Shown here piece after piece: positions 32,760-43,524 of a DNA stretch of 64,000 nt (its first letter is position 1; each line of letters opens with the position of its first letter). The notes below the pieces were generated by a model, which ran no database searches, was not told the DNA's origin, and saw nothing but the letters and a program-made list of their open reading frames with translations. The position numbers and the translations under genes were made by a program. Location of the stretch: assembly GCA_030435675.1 (NCBI GenBank), contig CM059621.1, forward strand, positions 4,092,001 to 4,156,000, written 5' to 3'. The DNA comes from Steinernema hermaphroditum (lineage: Eukaryota > Nematoda > Chromadorea > Rhabditida > Steinernematidae).

Positions 32760-33600
32760 CTGAATGAGTGGTGTAGATTTTTTAAAATAAATATTAGGGT
32801 GCGACATTGAAAATGTCGATGCTCGTTCCGATGCTCATGAAAACTCGTGTTTGTGAGACGTTATGATTGGTCTTCCGTTTCTTCATTGTAGGAGTTGTTG
32901 TGCCTATGCAGCACGCAGAGCAAGAATTTACTTTCTTGGCCTTATTGGTCTTTTTCTTCGCCATACCGTATACAACCGTATATAGTATACAACCGTTCTC
33001 TTTACGCTTGCGTCTAGATGTTATTTGTTTGTGATCGACATTGTTGTTGTGCGTAAATCAGTGTTAATAATGTTCGCCTTGTGTTAGGCACCCGTTCAAA
33101 CAAGCCTTTATCGAGACAAACCGCGACACTGGCGATAAAAACTTCAAAACCCTTGCGAACCACATGTCAACAGATCGTGAGCAGAAAGAATCAGGAAGTA
33201 CGATATCAAGAGACCGTGCGGTGATCTTCACACAGTTAAAAAAGTAGTGGGATAGCCATGGAAGAGCTTACGACTTCACTCAATAAAGCCCGGTTATCGC
33301 AGAACATCAATGGACAATCGTCAAAAATCTTCGCCCAAACGTAGATGGCTTGTCCCTGTGATTTCAAGCAACTCGCACGCGGCTCATGCTACCCCCTAGC
33401 GACATCAGCGATGCTCGTGTCGATGTTGACCATGAGAGCCTATTAACAACTCCTTACAGAACAATGACCAAGTACAATAATACACAACCGTGTTGGATAA
33501 TCAATTTCAGTGCTTTGCGAAACATATGGTTGACAGACACGATTAGGAAGCAGACTAATAGCCAAACAGCAATAGTTTACATAGCGGATTTCTTAAAGTT
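32760..33600. other. Intergenic within the right arm
   Basis: No gene recognised. The part next to 33600 matches the left arm's 3' flank of the CTLD-mucin gene. Confidence 0.45.
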
Positions 33601-33661
33601 ACTGTAAATTCTGGGAATGCAGAGAGTACAAAAAGTATACGCACATTTTACGTGTATTAAC

Positions 33662-34565
33662 TCATGCGCCAGCCGCTACTGTAGTGGTAGTCGTCGGCTC
33701 TTCTGTTGTCGTAGTCGGTTCTTCAGTGGTCGTTGTTGGCTCTTCAGTGGTCGTCGTTGGCTCTTCAGTGGTAGTCGTCGGCTCTTCTGTTGTCGTAGTC
33801 GGTTCTTCAGTGGTCGTCGTTGGCTCCTCTGTTGTCGTAGTCGGTTCTTCAGTGGTCGTCGTTGGCTCCTCTGTAGTCGTGGTGGCTTCTTCAGCTACAG
33901 TTGTAGTAGTGGTCTCCTCTGCTGCCGTCGTGGTGGTGGCTTCTTCAGCTGCAGTTGTAGTGGTGGTCTCCTCTGCTGCCGTCGTGGTGGTGGCTTCTTC
34001 AGCTGCAGTTGTAGTGGTGGTCTCCTCTGCGGCCGTCGTGGTGGTGGCTTCTTCAGCTGCAGTTGTAGTAGCTCCTGCTTCTGTTGTTGTAGCCTCTGCA
34101 GCCGCGGTGGTCGTGGCTGCAGGAGCGGCAGTGGGAGCACTCTCGCAAATGTAGGCGGCAACAGGAGGCGTCTCCGAAAACTTTAGGCAGTCTACGAAAG
34201 TGGTGGAGCTTGAGGTGAAGTTGTATATGCCACACTGTCCGTTGTTTGTTCCATGCCAGTAGCCGGTGACTATTTTGAGCGGAGAGCATTGAGTCTTCTT
34301 CACCAATTTATCTAAAGTAGCAAACAATGTGTGCTTCGAGTGTGCAGGCTGTACCTCTAAGGCTCGTTTCATCGGCAGCAGCCTGGGTCATGGAGATGGT
34401 ACCACCGAAGTTGCTGCACATCCTGATTGCTGATTGATAGGTAACGGGTTGAGCAAAGGAACAGTAGCACTGAGATCCATCGCTGCTGAGCGACTGGAAA
34501 TCATAGGGGCACTGGGCTGCCGTCAAGACGAAGCCGAGACTTAGGAGCAGGAATGTGACGGCCAT
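33662..34565 (-). CDS. Secreted CTLD-like protein with Thr-rich mucin tail (right copy)
   Basis: Exons 34355-34565 and 33662-34311 (phase 1, 43-nt intron), 286 residues. Signal peptide and lectin-like part are almost the same as in the left copy (one Leu to Val after the splice and Met to Thr in SETPPVAAYICE). The tail has two more AAEEATTTT-type nonapeptide units than the left copy (+18 residues). The nine TTTTEEP heptads and the TVAAGA end are the same. Expected to be a secreted, O-glycosylated lectin-mucin. The upstream GATA core seen in the left copy is changed to TGATAG here (34661). Confidence 0.88.
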
Positions 34566-35050
34566 CGTAAGCTGACTGATATTCCTTCCGCGAAACGATT
34601 CTTATATTCGGACAGAAGTGGGTGGTGCGCGGCTGTTTTCTCGGGCCAGAATCTAATCCCTGATAGCAGTTGTGCTTGAACAGATACTCACTCCAGTGCG
34701 TGATAACAAGCAGAGGTTCGGTCGCACTTTGTGTTTACAATCATCGATACCGAAAAAACTGTGATCACCGACTGAGCAATTAAAAAATGCTTAGGTTCAG
34801 ATATGAAGGAAAACATGGCGGTAAATGGTACAGCGGGCCGCTAAATGACTCAGCGTACATCTAACTGTGCGAACTCATTTTTGGCAACACATTCTTCTTA
34901 AATGGCTTAAATGGCGCAATGTGAGGTAATGTTCTGCCTTATGGGTTTTAAGCTAAACCGCAGTCACCATTTTTTACGTTGTAGCACCGCTGTACTATAT
35001 TTCTCAGAAGCAGCGTTCTAGTAAGCATACCAGCGACTACATGAATCAGA

Positions 35051-35073
35051 TGATAACCGCCTTCGCTGATAAC
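35051..35073 (+). promoter_or_regulatory. Paired GATA sites upstream of right CTLD 2
   Basis: TGATAA at 35051 and CTGATAA ending at 35072, about 109-130 bp before the ATG at 35181; the same pair as in the left arm. Confidence 0.5.
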
Positions 35074-35180
35074 AACATGTACTTTTGGTGATCTCCAGGT
35101 CCCATATCAGCGGTGCGCCCAGACGTCAACAACTTCGGAAGGGGTACTTAAAGCGACCTGCAGTATGTATTCTTGCCGTC

Positions 35181-35728
35181 ATGAAGGTTGTGATCATCAT
35201 CTCGTCACTCCTGGCTTTCACCTACGGGTGCGTCTGCCCGGAGGGCTGGTCCTACTTGAGAATCACGGATCACTGCTACCGTCTCTTCCCTGAACGAAAG
35301 AACTACGAGGACGCCAAGGCGTCCTGCAAGGCGGAAGGCGGCTATCTTCCCGACATCCAGAGCGCTGCTGAGAACTCCTTCGTCCGGCTGGTCGCTTTTC
35401 AAGGAGCTGATCAGAGATGGGGATGGCTTCCCTGGATCGGAGCCTACACGGACACCCCTGGAACCGCAAACAACGACCAACTCCACTGGCAATGGGAAGA
35501 CGGCATGCCGATGACCTACACCAATTGGTGCCCTATGAACCCGAGTGGCTACTGGGAGCGCTGTGTCCAGGTAACCAATTGAGTCGCATTTGCCTTCCGA
35601 CAAACATTTTGTTTTAGATGCTCAGTGACAACTGTCCCATTTGCGGTAACCAATTCCGAATGGGCTGCTGGAACAATATAGGATGCGAGTCGCAGCTGCC
35701 GTACGTCTGCAAACGCCCAACAATTTAA
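35181..35728 (+). CDS. Secreted C-type lectin domain protein 2 (right copy)
   Basis: Exons 35181-35570 and 35618-35728, 166 residues, mirrored duplicate of 4875-5422. Signal peptide MKVVIIISSLLAFTYG, CTLD with CPEGWSYL, WIGAYTD, NWCPMNP and CWNN. It differs from the left copy at Val/Leu in the signal peptide and Ile/Asn as last residue. Its donor is the standard CAG|GTAACC. Likely the better-expressed of the two, but that is inference. Confidence 0.92.
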
Positions 35729-37300
35729 CGCTGATGAGAAAATGCATGAATTACGTGCTGTTTTCTGTTTCGTAAATATTTATATCTGCTTACTATTAAA
35801 GTAACACTTCTGTGTAGAATCAAACTCTTAACAATAAATTTTGTCTTTGCTTATAGAACTGCTAGTGATGTAAAACGCTATTGTTCAGCTCCGAAATACT
35901 ACGTCATTGTACGACAAGCCACAACAAAGCTAGATCTAATTAAAGCTCTGAATAAAACCTGACGAAGCATAATGTTCCGCTTTTGCGGCGCTTCCGAACT
36001 AATCAGGATTGCGAAGGCCTTCATTATCGTTTGCCTTTATCATTTGCCATCGATTATCACAGTATCCTCGGACACCTCTGTTTAACACAATAACAATTTA
36101 AAGTCGATGTATTTATCTTTAGCCTACCATAGCATTTTATATTTGCAGTAAAATGCTATGGTGCTCAAATTAAATATGTATGTTGAGCACTGAGACTGAT
36201 TTATTCACACACGTTGAAAAATACTATAGCGTACAGGATGGGCAGGAACAATTCTTTGCTGTCGGCGACAATGTGCAAGATCATGTCTTGTGGATGCTTA
36301 TAAGATGGCTTATTTAATTAATGACGAACTAGTAATGGGTGTATTCGGCGGCTACGCAATACACGTGTTGACATTAAATTTAAGCTCGACTACATTATGT
36401 TATAAGAGTTACGAATTATACAACTTTGCAGATTGGTTTACGTTCTGTGCTGATTGGCTAGTAAAGCGATAGGCCTCTTTAGTTCGTGTTTCACATTTAT
36501 GAGCATTTGCATTTGTTCCGTTGTAAATGCAATAAATTTGATATTAGCAACTGCAGCCCGTTATGGCAGACTTTTGTTTTTTCACCATTGCCGATTCTGC
36601 ACTACTGGGCACTTTCCGAAGACCACTGTAGTCGCAAGCGTACTTTGTTCTCCGTACGAACTGGCAAACAGTATCGATAGTTGACTGATCGAGACGCATA
36701 TTTGTACGACCTTCATGTTTAGCTACTCTCCGGATAATCCGTGTAGCAGACGCACTTCAGGTGATCCGCTATACGATCATGTGATCAGCTACAGTACGTT
36801 TGATAACAGCTTTTCCTTCTTGTGTTTTCTATTTATTCATTACGTTCTCGTTTCTTAACAGACATCGGCATCCATCTTTAAGAGAATGTTGTTCACGGTA
36901 ATATAATATACAGATTGGGAAAAAACTTGAAGTCATCAACCGACGAATTATCGAACTTGATTGTGGTGGCTCACGCTGTGAAATCTGTAATGATCGAAAA
37001 ACGGACCTACGCTATTAAAGCACCATATACTTTATATTTTTGTGCTTTTTGCACTCTTAGTTTTCTATATGATCTGTTTTTCATCAGTATTCTAGCACAA
37101 GAAAACATGAAAACTGATTACCGATATTCCAGCAGATAATCCTGTTTTTGTGATGCCGATCCTCAGGTGATACATATGGCAGTATACAGTGCTGTTCAGA
37201 AAGATACAGGTGCGCCCCTCTAAAACAGTATTTCTCGTGGAACACAGTGCACAGCGGTTTCTTCGGACAGCCATTTTCTTAGAAACAGTTTTGTATAAGA
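35729..37300. other. Intergenic within the right arm
   Basis: No gene recognised. About 36490-36790 and 37245-37277 match the left arm in reverse. The left-arm mariner remnant has no counterpart here. Confidence 0.5.
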
Positions 37301-37379
37301 TCTGTTATGAAGGCACATGTCTCATAAGTGCGCGAACGACAAGTATTGCATCGTATTCTTTTTTTTTCGCTGGAGCAAA

Positions 37380-38030
37380 CGGAATCCAACTAGAATACAG
37401 CAATCCCGTCAAAGTACGCGAACTCCGAGGTGGCAAAGCGGCTAAATCCGGAAGCCGCGCGGTTTCTCAGCACAGCATACGAAGGATCCCGTGATCGGAG
37501 CAGCTGACGGTGCCGGTTTCGGAGTCGGGATGCCTCTTTGCTGTCTTGTCTTTTTGGCTTGAGAGCGCGGCGCGGATCGAAACGGATAGCTTTCGGGTAG
37601 CAGTAGCGAAAACGGGTAGCAGTCCAAGGGTGATATATTCGTAGCACAAAAGGTGCTTCAGTAGACACATCGTTCCTGCTTGAAGTTTGCGCAGTCTATT
37701 CATAAAGTCCCCCAACCTAGATGAGCCCAGTCACTCTCTCAGGAATGAGTGGAATGCCAGGGATCCATAGTTCCACAGGTTCACCGTCTCGCTAAGGACG
37801 CCGTAGTCACCATTCGATTCCACCTGCGCCGCGATCTCAAGCCACAGATGCGTCATGGCCCGGAAGCTGGCGCCGTCAGTCGTTCCGAGCATGGGATTCC
37901 CATTCGTCGGCTACAACCGCGCTGCTTCCGGACTCAGCCTCTTAGCTACTTCGGAATTCGCCGCGATTGTTCTGTTCTGTTTGAATTCCATCTGCTCCAC
38001 CAAAAAAAAAAGAAAACCGAATCACATACT
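37380..38030 (-). repeat. R1-related fragments
   Basis: Two stretches with R1-like blocks (GATCGGAGCAGCTGACGG, GCCGTAGTCACCATTCG, TCCACCAAAAAAAAAAGAAA). They are absent from the left arm and so were inserted after the duplication, or lost on the left. Confidence 0.4.
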
Positions 38031-38312
38031 ACGGTGCAATACTTCTCTTTCTCTTCAATGTACTGTCTTCCGAAAATGTTTAATATACTGTAGCAGAGTA
38101 AAATGCAGATTTTAATCCATCAGAATCCACCTAAGCGCCAGAATGGATTAAGTGTTTTAGTTGGTAGATCGACCCTATATACTGTCGTGTGCCCGGTGTT
38201 CTAGAGCAGAATCTGAGCGGCTGGATGTCGATTAGATGGAAAGAGCGCCTCGCAGGATTATCGACCCACACTCAGATAAAGAGTGCGTTCGTAGTGTCTA
38301 GGTCCACCCATT

Positions 38313-38322
38313 ACTTATCAGT
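38313..38322 (-). promoter_or_regulatory. GATA-factor site upstream of right CTLD 1
   Basis: ACTGATAAGT on the minus strand, 64-73 bp before the ATG at 38386; identical to the left-arm site. Confidence 0.55.
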
Positions 38323-38385
38323 GAACGCCGGTAAACAGTTTAAAAGGTGCACTGTTCCACCGCTCCTCACCTTCAGCTTAGAACA

Positions 38386-38926
38386 ATGAAGTCTCTCATC
38401 GTCTTCTCGGCTCTGGTTGCCGTTGCCAGTGCCGCATGCCCCGAAGGATGGGCCTTGTTCCCAAAAACCAATTCCTGCTACAGGCACTACTTCGAAAAGA
38501 AGAACTACGAGGAGGCCAAAGCGGCATGTGTCGCCGAAGGAGCCGCGCTCGTTACCATCACGTCGGCTGACGAAAACGAGTTTGTCCAGGTCATCGCAAC
38601 TATGATGTCGGATCAGAGATGGGGTGGACAACCCTGGATCGGAGCGTACACGGACTCACCCGACGGCACTCCTGCTTCAAGTTTCCAGTGGAAATGGGCC
38701 GATGGCCAGCCATGGGGCTACACCAACTGGTGCCCCGAAAACCCCGATAATGCATGGGAGAAGTGCGTTCAGGTGAGACACATGCACATTAACGCAACTA
38801 ATGTTGTTGTTTTAGCTGCTCAGTGACAACTGCCCTATCTGCAACCAACAATACGTAGCCGGATGCTGGAACAACAATGGCTGCCAATATACGCTTCCTT
38901 ATATTTGCAAGCGAGCGAACGCGTAA
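38386..38926 (+). CDS. Secreted C-type lectin domain protein (right copy)
   Basis: Exons 38386-38772 and 38816-38926, 165 residues. The protein matches the left copy (1379-1919) except for the last residue before the stop (Ala for Thr). Only scattered silent changes are seen in exon 1, and the intron is the same length (43 nt). Signal peptide MKSLIVFSALVAVASA and one CTLD with WIGAYTD, NWCPENPD and CWNN. Such identity across arms whose spacers are diverged suggests strong constraint or gene conversion. Confidence 0.93.
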
Positions 38927-39159
38927 AGCACAGATGTCTTTTGATGCTTAAAAAGCACTCCTCCGCTATACTCTTGTTCTTCTTATTTAATAAGATCATC
39001 CTATTACTTAAAGGCGCGCTGATAAACCTTTGGTTCTCGATTACATGATGAATTTGTGAATAAGTACAGTGACAGTGAATAACTAGTCTGAAAGTGAAGT
39101 GCGAATGCGAACACGGCACACGATGACCTTCGGTTCTAGATTACGCTCTTTGTTCCAAA

Positions 39160-42100
39160 TGAGTTGACAGATTTACAGATTTACAGATTTATTTTGCGAT
39201 CTCATATTGCTTCACAATGTCGCACCCCAATATCACACCAATCCTGTCTGCAGACTCGTCGTGCGTTTCGTCTCCAATTGGTCGTCTGGAGCGTCTTGCA
39301 GAAGTCGTCACGCCATCGTCGTCGCGGTCTCCCGTGCGGTCGGGTCGTGTGTGGTCTCCACGATTCAATCTTCTGTGACCACTTCTCGGTTTCATCGTTC
39401 GCGAGTCGCCATCCGTAAGTCCACTTTCGACGCGTAGCCGTTTCTACAACGTCTTTCAGCTTCGTCACGCCTCTCAGCCACTCGTTCGTTTTCTTGTCCA
39501 GCAATCTGACGCCGATCATCCTTCTCTCCATCCTGCGCTGTGCCGTGGCGAGCTTCTTCTTCGCGGTCTTCGTTAACGTCCACGTTTCAGATGCGTACAG
39601 CAGCGCAGGGAGGATACACTGGTCGAAGAGGCGTCTCTTCCATTTCATCTGTACGGATTGCGACGTCAGCAGTTGTTGATACGTGCGGAACACGTTCCAT
39701 CCGCTTCGGATTCTGCGGCTGATCTCCTTGCTGTGATCTCTGGTAAGTCTGATTTCTTGTCCAAGGTAGACGAAGGCTTCAACTTGCTCCAGGTCTTCAC
39801 CATCTAGCTCGATCGTCGCTTCTTCCGTCGCAAGAATCTTCGTTTTTCCGCTGTTGATCTTCAGTCCGCTTTTGTACGCTACTTCTCTCAGTTCGTTCAT
39901 CATTTGTTGTAGTTCATCTTCAGAAGATGCGATCACTGCGATGTCATCTGCGAAACGCAGGTTGGAAAGCTTCTGTCCGCTGATGTTGACACCGAGTTCC
40001 GTCCAGTCCAGCTCGCGGAAGACTTCTTGAAGCACTGCCGTGAAGAGCTTCGGACTGATCGTATCGCCTTGCCGAACTCCTCGCTGGATGTTGATTGGCA
40101 CTCGTTCTTCTCCAAGGCGAATGTGGGACGAGGCCTGCGAGTAAATGTTCTGCAGTAAGTTGACGATTTGAACTGGAACTCCTTGTCGTACAGCTGCCTT
40201 CCAGACTGCGTTTACTTCTACGGAGTCGAATGCCTTCTCGAAGTCAACGAAGGCGACGAATAACGGCATCCGGTACTCTCGTGTCTTCTCCAGCAGTTCA
40301 TTGATGGCGTGCAGATGGTCGACGGTGGAGTATTCTTTCCGGAAACCGGCTTGCTCGGCTGGTTGCGCGGCGTCCAACGTAAGCTCAATCCGTTTCACTA
40401 AGACCTTCGTCAATAGTTTGTAGATGACGGAGAGCAGCGATATCGGCCTGTAGTTCTTGACCAGGAGCGGGTCTCCCTTCTTGAAGAGAAGTATCGTCGA
40501 CGAATCAGCCATCTTCTCCGGGACTTGGCAATTTCGCAGGCGCCAGTTGAAGATTTCGGTCAGAGGGCGGAGGAAAGCGTTCTTGCCGATCTTCAACATC
40601 TCCACCGTAACCGCGTCTTCTCCTGGGCTTCTTCCGGTATGCATCTTCTTCAGAGCTTCTTCTACTTCACATTGCAGGAACTCCGGACATTCTTCTGATG
40701 CAGTTGCCGCTTCATACTCGACGTTCACCATGGAGGCATAGAGATCTTCGTAGAAGTTTCTCACAGCTCGCTGCAGGTCTGTTGTCGTTGAGCAGAGGTG
40801 GCCATCTTCATCATCACGTAGTTGAATGATCCGTCTTCTTCCTGTTGCGACTTCGCCACGTATTTTCCGAAGACCTCTCGCGTTCTGCACTGCTGCTTCA
40901 ACCAGGTGACGATGGTAATCGTTCATGTCGTTGCGCACTTCACGTCTAACCATTTTGTTTAGCTCCGTGAAGGCGATTCGGTCTTCAACGGTTTCCTGGT
41001 GTTTCCGCAGCTCATGTCTTTGTCGGAGAAGATCAACGGTAGTCGGTTTCAGTCTCTTCTTCTTCTCGACGGGCTCTTCGGCGAACTCAGCGGTTTCCTG
41101 GATATACTTCACCAGCTCTTCGTATCCACTTTGCATTTCGGAGTCGATCACAGGTGGGTTTGCAGCTAGCGCCATTTGGAAGAGTTCCCGGTTTAAGCGT
41201 TTCCTCTTCTTCGGCTGTTGCTGATCCCTTTTGACTGTCGGACTCGGAGGCTGAATCACTGCTCGGACGATGCGGTGGTCGGAGCCAGCGTTATTTGAAC
41301 CCAGGACGGTTGATTTGCAAAACTGGATGGAGCGTGGCGCAAGAACGTAATCGATGCAGTTCTTCGTCGTTCTGTTCGGCGCAATCCACGTCCATTTGCG
41401 TCCTGGTCGGGCTCGGTAGAAGGAGTTTACCGACCGCAATCCAAAGTCTTCGCAGAAGTCTACCAGCAGTTGTCCTCGGGCGTTACGTTCGCCATATCCG
41501 TAAGTTCCGACAGCTTCTTCTTCATCACTTGTCTTCCTGCCCATTTTAGCGTTGAAGTCTCCAAGAAGAGCAGGGTATACCCGCAATCTTGGCGCGATTA
41601 CACCCGATCCGGAGCTACTTGTACCCCTTTCCCAACCAGGCACACAAGCAGTCCGCAGTTCGACTCGGAGATCTTCAAGCAGGGCTTCGAAGTCGTCTTC
41701 ATCTTCTTCGTCGTCGTCGTCATCATCTTCTTGTCTTCGGTGTCCAGTTGGAGGCGCATATACTGAGTAAATGCGTAAGATTTCTTGCCCAAACTGGAGA
41801 TCTAGCATCGAGATCCTTGGTCCTATTCGGCGGAATTGACGGAAGTGTTGCTGCAGCCTCTGACTGAGGAGGAAACCCGTTCCAGAAGGGTCAGACCTGT
41901 CCTCCGGACCGCTGTAGAAGAAGCGAAACTCGGAATCATTCAAGTCCATTGCTCCAAGGCCTCTCCATCTCAACTCAGTCAGGGCGAGCACGTCGATGTT
42001 GATGTTCTTCAGCTCTTCTTGCAACTCAAGGAGACGTCCAGGCGAGGCGAGGCGGCGCACGTTGAGCGTTCCCAGGGTGATGCGTTGTTGGGGGTGGAAC

Positions 42101-42215
42101 ATACGTAACCTTGCTGTTCCACGGCTTCTAGGTTACGGAAGCTTCGATTTCGACCGCTAACGGATATCGGAGCTCGAGAGAGAACCGACCGATTCGCAGG
42201 TAGACAAAAAGGAAT
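39160..42215 (-). mobile_element. RTE-clade non-LTR retrotransposon
   Basis: One ORF (39202-42102) fills the element. The 3' UTR on the minus strand is only about 20-40 nt and ends in three AAATCTGT-type units (39170-39190), the short 3' end with a simple repeat tail that RTE elements have. The 5' region just upstream of the ORF, around 42140-42205 (GCGAATCGGTCGGTTCTCTC), resembles the head of the R1 repeats. The 5' limit is estimated; no target-site duplication was found with confidence. Confidence 0.85.
39202..42102 (-). CDS. RTE endonuclease/reverse transcriptase polyprotein
   Basis: Single uninterrupted ORF of 966 residues. The APE-type endonuclease comes first: TLNVRR (Asn14), LTELRW (Glu43), LLGDFNAKMG (179-188), CIDYVLAP and SDHRIV (274-279). 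An acidic run (about 125-138) interrupts the endonuclease between conserved blocks. The reverse transcriptase follows: NYRPISLLSVIYKLLTK (about 550-566), EQAGFRKEYSTVDH, FVDFEKAFDS (618-627), RGVRQGDTISPKLF and the catalytic FADD (717-720), then a C-terminal region. It nicks target DNA and primes reverse transcription there. All catalytic residues are present and the length is normal for RTE, so this copy may be active or very young. Confidence 0.95.
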   Translation of the reverse strand: MFHPQQRITLGTLNVRRLASPGRLLELQEELKNINIDVLALTELRWRGLGAMDLNDSEFRFFYSGPEDRSDPSGTGFLLSQRLQQHFRQFRRIGPRISMLDLQFGQEILRIYSVYAPPTGHRRQEDDDDDDEEDEDDFEALLEDLRVELRTACVPGWERGTSSSGSGVIAPRLRVYPALLGDFNAKMGRKTSDEEEAVGTYGYGERNARGQLLVDFCEDFGLRSVNSFYRARPGRKWTWIAPNRTTKNCIDYVLAPRSIQFCKSTVLGSNNAGSDHRIVRAVIQPPSPTVKRDQQQPKKRKRLNRELFQMALAANPPVIDSEMQSGYEELVKYIQETAEFAEEPVEKKKRLKPTTVDLLRQRHELRKHQETVEDRIAFTELNKMVRREVRNDMNDYHRHLVEAAVQNARGLRKIRGEVATGRRRIIQLRDDEDGHLCSTTTDLQRAVRNFYEDLYASMVNVEYEAATASEECPEFLQCEVEEALKKMHTGRSPGEDAVTVEMLKIGKNAFLRPLTEIFNWRLRNCQVPEKMADSSTILLFKKGDPLLVKNYRPISLLSVIYKLLTKVLVKRIELTLDAAQPAEQAGFRKEYSTVDHLHAINELLEKTREYRMPLFVAFVDFEKAFDSVEVNAVWKAAVRQGVPVQIVNLLQNIYSQASSHIRLGEERVPINIQRGVRQGDTISPKLFTAVLQEVFRELDWTELGVNISGQKLSNLRFADDIAVIASSEDELQQMMNELREVAYKSGLKINSGKTKILATEEATIELDGEDLEQVEAFVYLGQEIRLTRDHSKEISRRIRSGWNVFRTYQQLLTSQSVQMKWKRRLFDQCILPALLYASETWTLTKTAKKKLATAQRRMERRMIGVRLLDKKTNEWLRGVTKLKDVVETATRRKWTYGWRLANDETEKWSQKIESWRPHTTRPHGRPRRRWRDDFCKTLQTTNWRRNARRVCRQDWCDIGVRHCEAI

Positions 42216-42554
42216 ACAGTTGACAGTATACAATAGCCTAAAGGCAGTATGTGATTGCGAACGAAAAGGAACCCATTCAAACGCTTGATCCATGATCCAA
42301 CACATTCACAGCTGCTGACATTGCCTACAATCAGGCTCGTCTGCAGTTCTAAAATCAGAGTTATCTACTACTTTCTGCTCCTCGACGTTGTGCCGTCTTG
42401 TGGTTTTTGACAATGTCGTACAGTATATTTTGTGAGGCGGCTATCACGGTCTCATGTGTCATCCGTTTTACCTGGGCATGATGAACTTTCACTCGGCTTG
42501 TCTCGATAAGAATGCTACGAAACGTGGGAAAAAAACTCAATGTGGTGATGAGGG
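42216..42554. other. Intergenic, no gene recognised
   Basis: Short featureless frames between the RTE 5' side and an R1 copy. Confidence 0.5.
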
Positions 42555-43010
42555 TGTTTACTGATTTACTGATTTTATTGATTTATCATCTCGTATCAAA
42601 GGCTTACGCCTTATGTCAAGTCATATATGCACAAAAAGACACAACTCACACGGTACTCGCTGATTTCCTTTTGGCTTTGGCTGGAGTCGGCATCCGAGAA
42701 GAACCATCAGCGGTCCCATTGGTATGCGCGGGCGTTGAAGTAGCGAACAGGTTGAATCTAGTCGCAGCGAACGGAGCGGGATCCCATCTGCAGCTGGCAG
42801 CGCTGACGTCGGAGTTGTGGAGTATCTTCGGCGGCGCCCGTGATTGGAGATGACGAAGAGCTGAGTCCAATGGAGGCACGACGTTGCAGCACAGCGGGTG
42901 AAGTGGGAACCATCAGCGGAGCAGCTGGCGGCACTTCCGACTTCGGAGTTCCAACGTCTTGCCAAGAAGACCGACACGACCGCCCGATTCCATGGTTACG
43001 ATCATCATCA
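42555..43010 (-). repeat. R1 dispersed repeat
   Basis: TTATCATCTCGTATCAAAGG, CTTACGCCTT, ATATATGCACAAAAAGACAC, GTCCCATTGGTATGCGCGGG, GTGGGAACCATCAGCGGAGC and CTTGCCAAGAAGACCG occur in the standard order. Confidence 0.6.
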
Positions 43011-43520
43011 TTTGGATATCGTGCAGAAAAAAAAAAGAAGCGAGCACGACCATGTGATATTCATTTTCTTTGTATTTCGTAACGCGTTGAAGGAGCACAG
43101 CGTTACAAATGCCGGCCTAACAAATTGCAAAATAAAGTCGTGCTTTGTATGCCGTTAATTCAACAGTACCAACTCATACAATGGCATTACGACTTACTGT
43201 TTGTGTGCATAATGACTAGAAGAAAATTCAGTAGAGCAAGATTGAAGGGCGAATTCCATTCAATTGACCCAGTTCCTAAAGACTCATATACCGCTTTGAG
43301 GGTTCTATTCCGATTGATGATCTCCAAATTAGACCATGCAGTAATAATGCACGGCGTAAAAATCGTTTGCCCTCGTCACACGCTAAAATGATACTTATGG
43401 TTACGCGTCTGTGTCGAACAATTAAAAAGCGTTAAATTCTACATGGAAACTTTACATCAATAGTAACCAGATATAAATATTTAATAAATAGAAAACATGT
43501 AATTCATATATTTTTTCATC
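43011..43520. other. Intergenic, no gene recognised
   Basis: Nothing recognisable besides the R1 edge. Confidence 0.5.
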
Positions 43521-43524
43521 TGCG

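Larger units (their letters stand above)
32457..39025 (-). repeat. Right arm of the large inverted duplication
   Basis: Reverse copy of 1255-8075. It contains the CTLD-mucin gene (-), CTLD 2 (+) and CTLD 1 (+) in mirrored order. Insertions on this side only include R1-like fragments at about 37380-38000. The inner end is near AAAACTTACATATTTGTA (32458-32475). The outer end is near the shared 3' flank of CTLD 1 at about 39020. Confidence 0.9.

Noticed and set aside
40457..41867. Several plus-strand open frames of 60-100 codons opposite the RTE
   Set aside because: Antisense shadows of the 966-residue RTE ORF; low complexity where they face its acidic run.
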